Of a DNA stretch of 64,000 nt, positions 62,080-64,000 are shown piece by piece. Within the stretch, counting starts at the first letter, position 1; each line of letters begins with the position of its first letter. This stretch comes from Adineta steineri (lineage: Eukaryota; Rotifera; Eurotatoria; Adinetida; Adinetidae): assembly GCA_905250115.1 (NCBI GenBank), contig CAJNOI010000131.1, positions 202,035 through 266,034 of the forward strand, read 5' to 3'. A program made the position numbers and the translations under genes. The notes under the pieces are model-generated. The model worked only from the letters and a program-made list of their open reading frames with translations. It did not search any database and was not told where the DNA came from.

Positions 62080-62757
62080 AATTAAATATATTTTTAATTT
62101 AATTTGATAAAACTTCTTTTAATAAAATAAATAAATTTGTTTTTAATTTCTAGAAAAAAAAGAAAATTCAATTAAAAAAAAGTTTTATTTTTATAGAAAA
62201 TCAAATAAAATATTTTTCAAATCGAGAAAAATATTTAAATTAAAAAAAACAACTTGTGAGTAGAAATTTTATTCGATTTATTTTTGTGACCTTATTTTCA
62301 CTTCTCTGTTGATGTGACCAATTATTATTTTGTTAGTCGTTAATAAATAAAATATCAGTGGTGTAGATTTCGTGTTTTGTATGACTGACACCTTCATCGA
62401 CTATTGTCAAAGGATGAGGGTAAGTAGATATAGGGTGAGTGTGTGTTTCTTTTTCGAAAGAGTGGTCTTTTATCTGGAGTTTATATATTTATTCGTTCTC
62501 TTCAACTCGACCTTTTTCTTTAACAGTTGCACAAAAAAAAATTGAAATGAAAAATATTCCCCAAGCATGAAAAAGTCGTATGATTACAACTAATACTCAA
62601 TCAGCAAAGAGATTAAGACTTTAAAACAAGTTTCTAAAAAAGAAAAGAATTTTTCTTCATCTTTTCCAATAACTCTCCAAGAATAAGCACCAGATGCAAT
62701 AAAATACGTCCATTTGTGCATTAACTTGTTTGAATGTTTACGAAAGTACCTCTCATC
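62080..62757. other. intergenic region between convergent genes
   Basis: This is 3' flank on both sides. One half telomere-like element (GGATGAGGGTAAG, GGGTGAGTGTGTG) lies near 62,411-62,446. No gene seen. Confidence 0.5.
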
Positions 62758-63953
62758 TTATGTATTATCTTTTTTGGTGGTGGCGGAACTAGTCTTTACG
62801 ATCATTTCACCACCAAGAGATGCTCTCCTTTCGACTTCTATAATAATGCCGACAGCTATATTTCCACGCATTTCACGAATAGCAAAACGACCCAATGCTG
62901 GATAATCAACAAATTTTTCAACGCATATTGGTTTTAGTGGGATCAGTTTAACAATACCAGATTCACCTGATTTAAAGCATTTTGGAGTTTCTTCAATAAC
63001 TCTACCTGTCCGACGACAGGTCTTTGATATAAATTCAACAAATCTACACGCAACATGAGCAGTATGACAATCAACTATCGCTGTATAACCAGAACAGATT
63101 TGATTAGGATGATTAAGGAAAACAATCTAGGAAAAATTCGATAGGCATTGTAACACTTTAGAAAAAGATAGATAAAAAGATTAAACTCACTAGAGCAGTA
63201 AAACTTGCAGCTTCCCATGCTGGATCATTTGTTACATCTGAACAAACAAATCCACGTCGAAGTTCTCGAGTACTAATACCTTGAACGCTAAAGCCAATAT
63301 TGTCTCCCGGATGAGCTTCTAAAAAAGAAAGGAAAATATCGAATACTTCAACAGACAAAGACAACAGTTTTCTTACCTTCCATAGCATCATGATACATCT
63401 CAATGGATTTGACTACAGTTGTTAAATTTAATGGAGCAATATTTACTGTCATATTCGATTTGAGCACACCAGTTTCAATACGCCCTACGATTACTGTACC
63501 AGTCCCAGGAATTTTGTAGACATCATGAATTGGTAGTCGAAGTGGTTTTGCAATTGGAAGTTGTGGAGGAATGATAGCATCAAATGCTTCTAGCAGTGTC
63601 TTACCTGTAACACAACTATCTTTGCAATCAATTGACCAACCTTGATACCAAGGCATACGTTCTGATGCGTCAATAAGATTGTCACCATGCAATGCTGATA
63701 GTGGAATATAAGGTACAGTTTCTGATGGATAACCAATATTCGTTAAATAAGTTGTTAGTTCACTTTTGATTTGATTGAAACGTGTTTCGGAAAAAGGTGG
63801 CTCTGTTATATCCATCTTATTGACAATGATGATCAGTTGTTTAATACCTAGAGTGTATGCCAATAGAATATGCTGAAGTGTTTGACCTTCGTTCGATACA
63901 TCAACTTCAAATTCATTCGAACTAGCTGATACTACCAAAAGTGCACAATCAGC
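62758..63953 (-). CDS. divergent eEF1A paralogue, 5' end outside the window
   Basis: Three exons, 63953-63377, 63318-63191 and 63126-62758, join in frame (358 codons). They correspond to about residue 108 to the end of eEF1A. Visible are the start of the central G-domain strand (ADCALLVVSAS), the guanine-specificity motif NKMD, the domain II start KPLRLPIHDVYKIPGTGTVI, and the domain III stretch HPNQICSGYTAIVDCHTAHV then YPALGRFAIREM. The P-loop and switch I exons lie beyond 64,000. Differences from standard eEF1A are many (for example HPNQICSGYTA where HPGQIxxGYxP is usual, and a changed lysine-rich end), more than expected for the main translation factor. It may be a second, specialised paralogue that delivers aminoacyl-tRNA less centrally. 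All introns are about 55-65 bp. Confidence 0.8.
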
Positions 63954-64000
63954 CTGACAGAAAAATCATTTAAGCATAGTTATATCGAATAAGAGAAAAT

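Overview
The window looks like nuclear DNA from an invertebrate animal, most likely a bdelloid rotifer (Adineta/Rotaria type). It is AT-rich, and genes are split by many GT-AG introns of about 45-70 bp. The gene content fits: a giant ciliary-type fibrocystin-L protein, four divergent 7TM receptors, ADP-ribosyltransferase-TPR, B-box/NHL, NACHT-WD40 and TIR proteins. There is also a block of the hexamer TGTGGG, which I recall as the bdelloid telomere unit. The organism call is inference; no marker gene settles it.

Layout. 1-0.77 kb: a decayed or partial gene. 3.3-19.5 kb (+): a fibrocystin-L (PKHD1L1)-like gene with FN2-like, IPT/TIG, PA14 and G8 domains, beta-helix stretches and a C-terminal transmembrane segment. 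19.9-20.2 and 32.9-33.2 kb (-): two copies of an unrecognised two-exon gene inside a duplicated segment of about 1 kb. 22.2-23.8 kb (+): a RING/TRAF-type zinc-finger protein with a C-terminal membrane hairpin. 24.4 kb: an interstitial (TGTGGG)n block holding a 10-N assembly gap. 25.2-25.9 kb (+): a secreted CAP/SCP protein. 27.3-29.0 kb (-): a decaying WGR-PARP gene. 29.4-30.7 kb (-): a DEDDh exonuclease. 35.1-35.6 kb (+): a pseudogene remnant. 36.2-38.6 kb (+): two 7TM receptors. 38.6-45.0 kb (-): a DUF4062-NACHT-WD40 gene with one in-frame stop. 46.0-49.1 kb (-): two 7TM receptors, one frameshifted at a homopolymer and one with an EGF-like domain. 49.6-52.6 kb (+): a helical-repeat/TIR protein. 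54.5-57.9 kb (+): an ADP-ribosyltransferase-TPR protein. 59.3-62.1 kb (+): a B-box/coiled-coil/NHL protein. 62.8-64 kb (-): the C-terminal two thirds of a divergent eEF1A paralogue whose 5' end lies beyond the window.

The genes are not an operon. From 22 to 62 kb many look like sensing or innate-immunity modules (RING/TRAF, NACHT-WD40, TIR, ART, B-box/NHL), mixed with receptors. Intergenic DNA and introns carry many short foldback repeats. The commonest has ends resembling ATCTTGAGGGTGTGG and an interior close to the telomeric hexamer. At least two MITE-type insertions have clear 8-bp target-site duplications; for one, the duplicated segment elsewhere in the window lacks the insertion.

The strongest leads are the dispersed telomere-like foldback family, the unknown paired small gene, the insertion with its paralogous empty site, and the set of genes with isolated lesions (PARP, NACHT-WD40, one receptor), where decay must be separated from assembly error.
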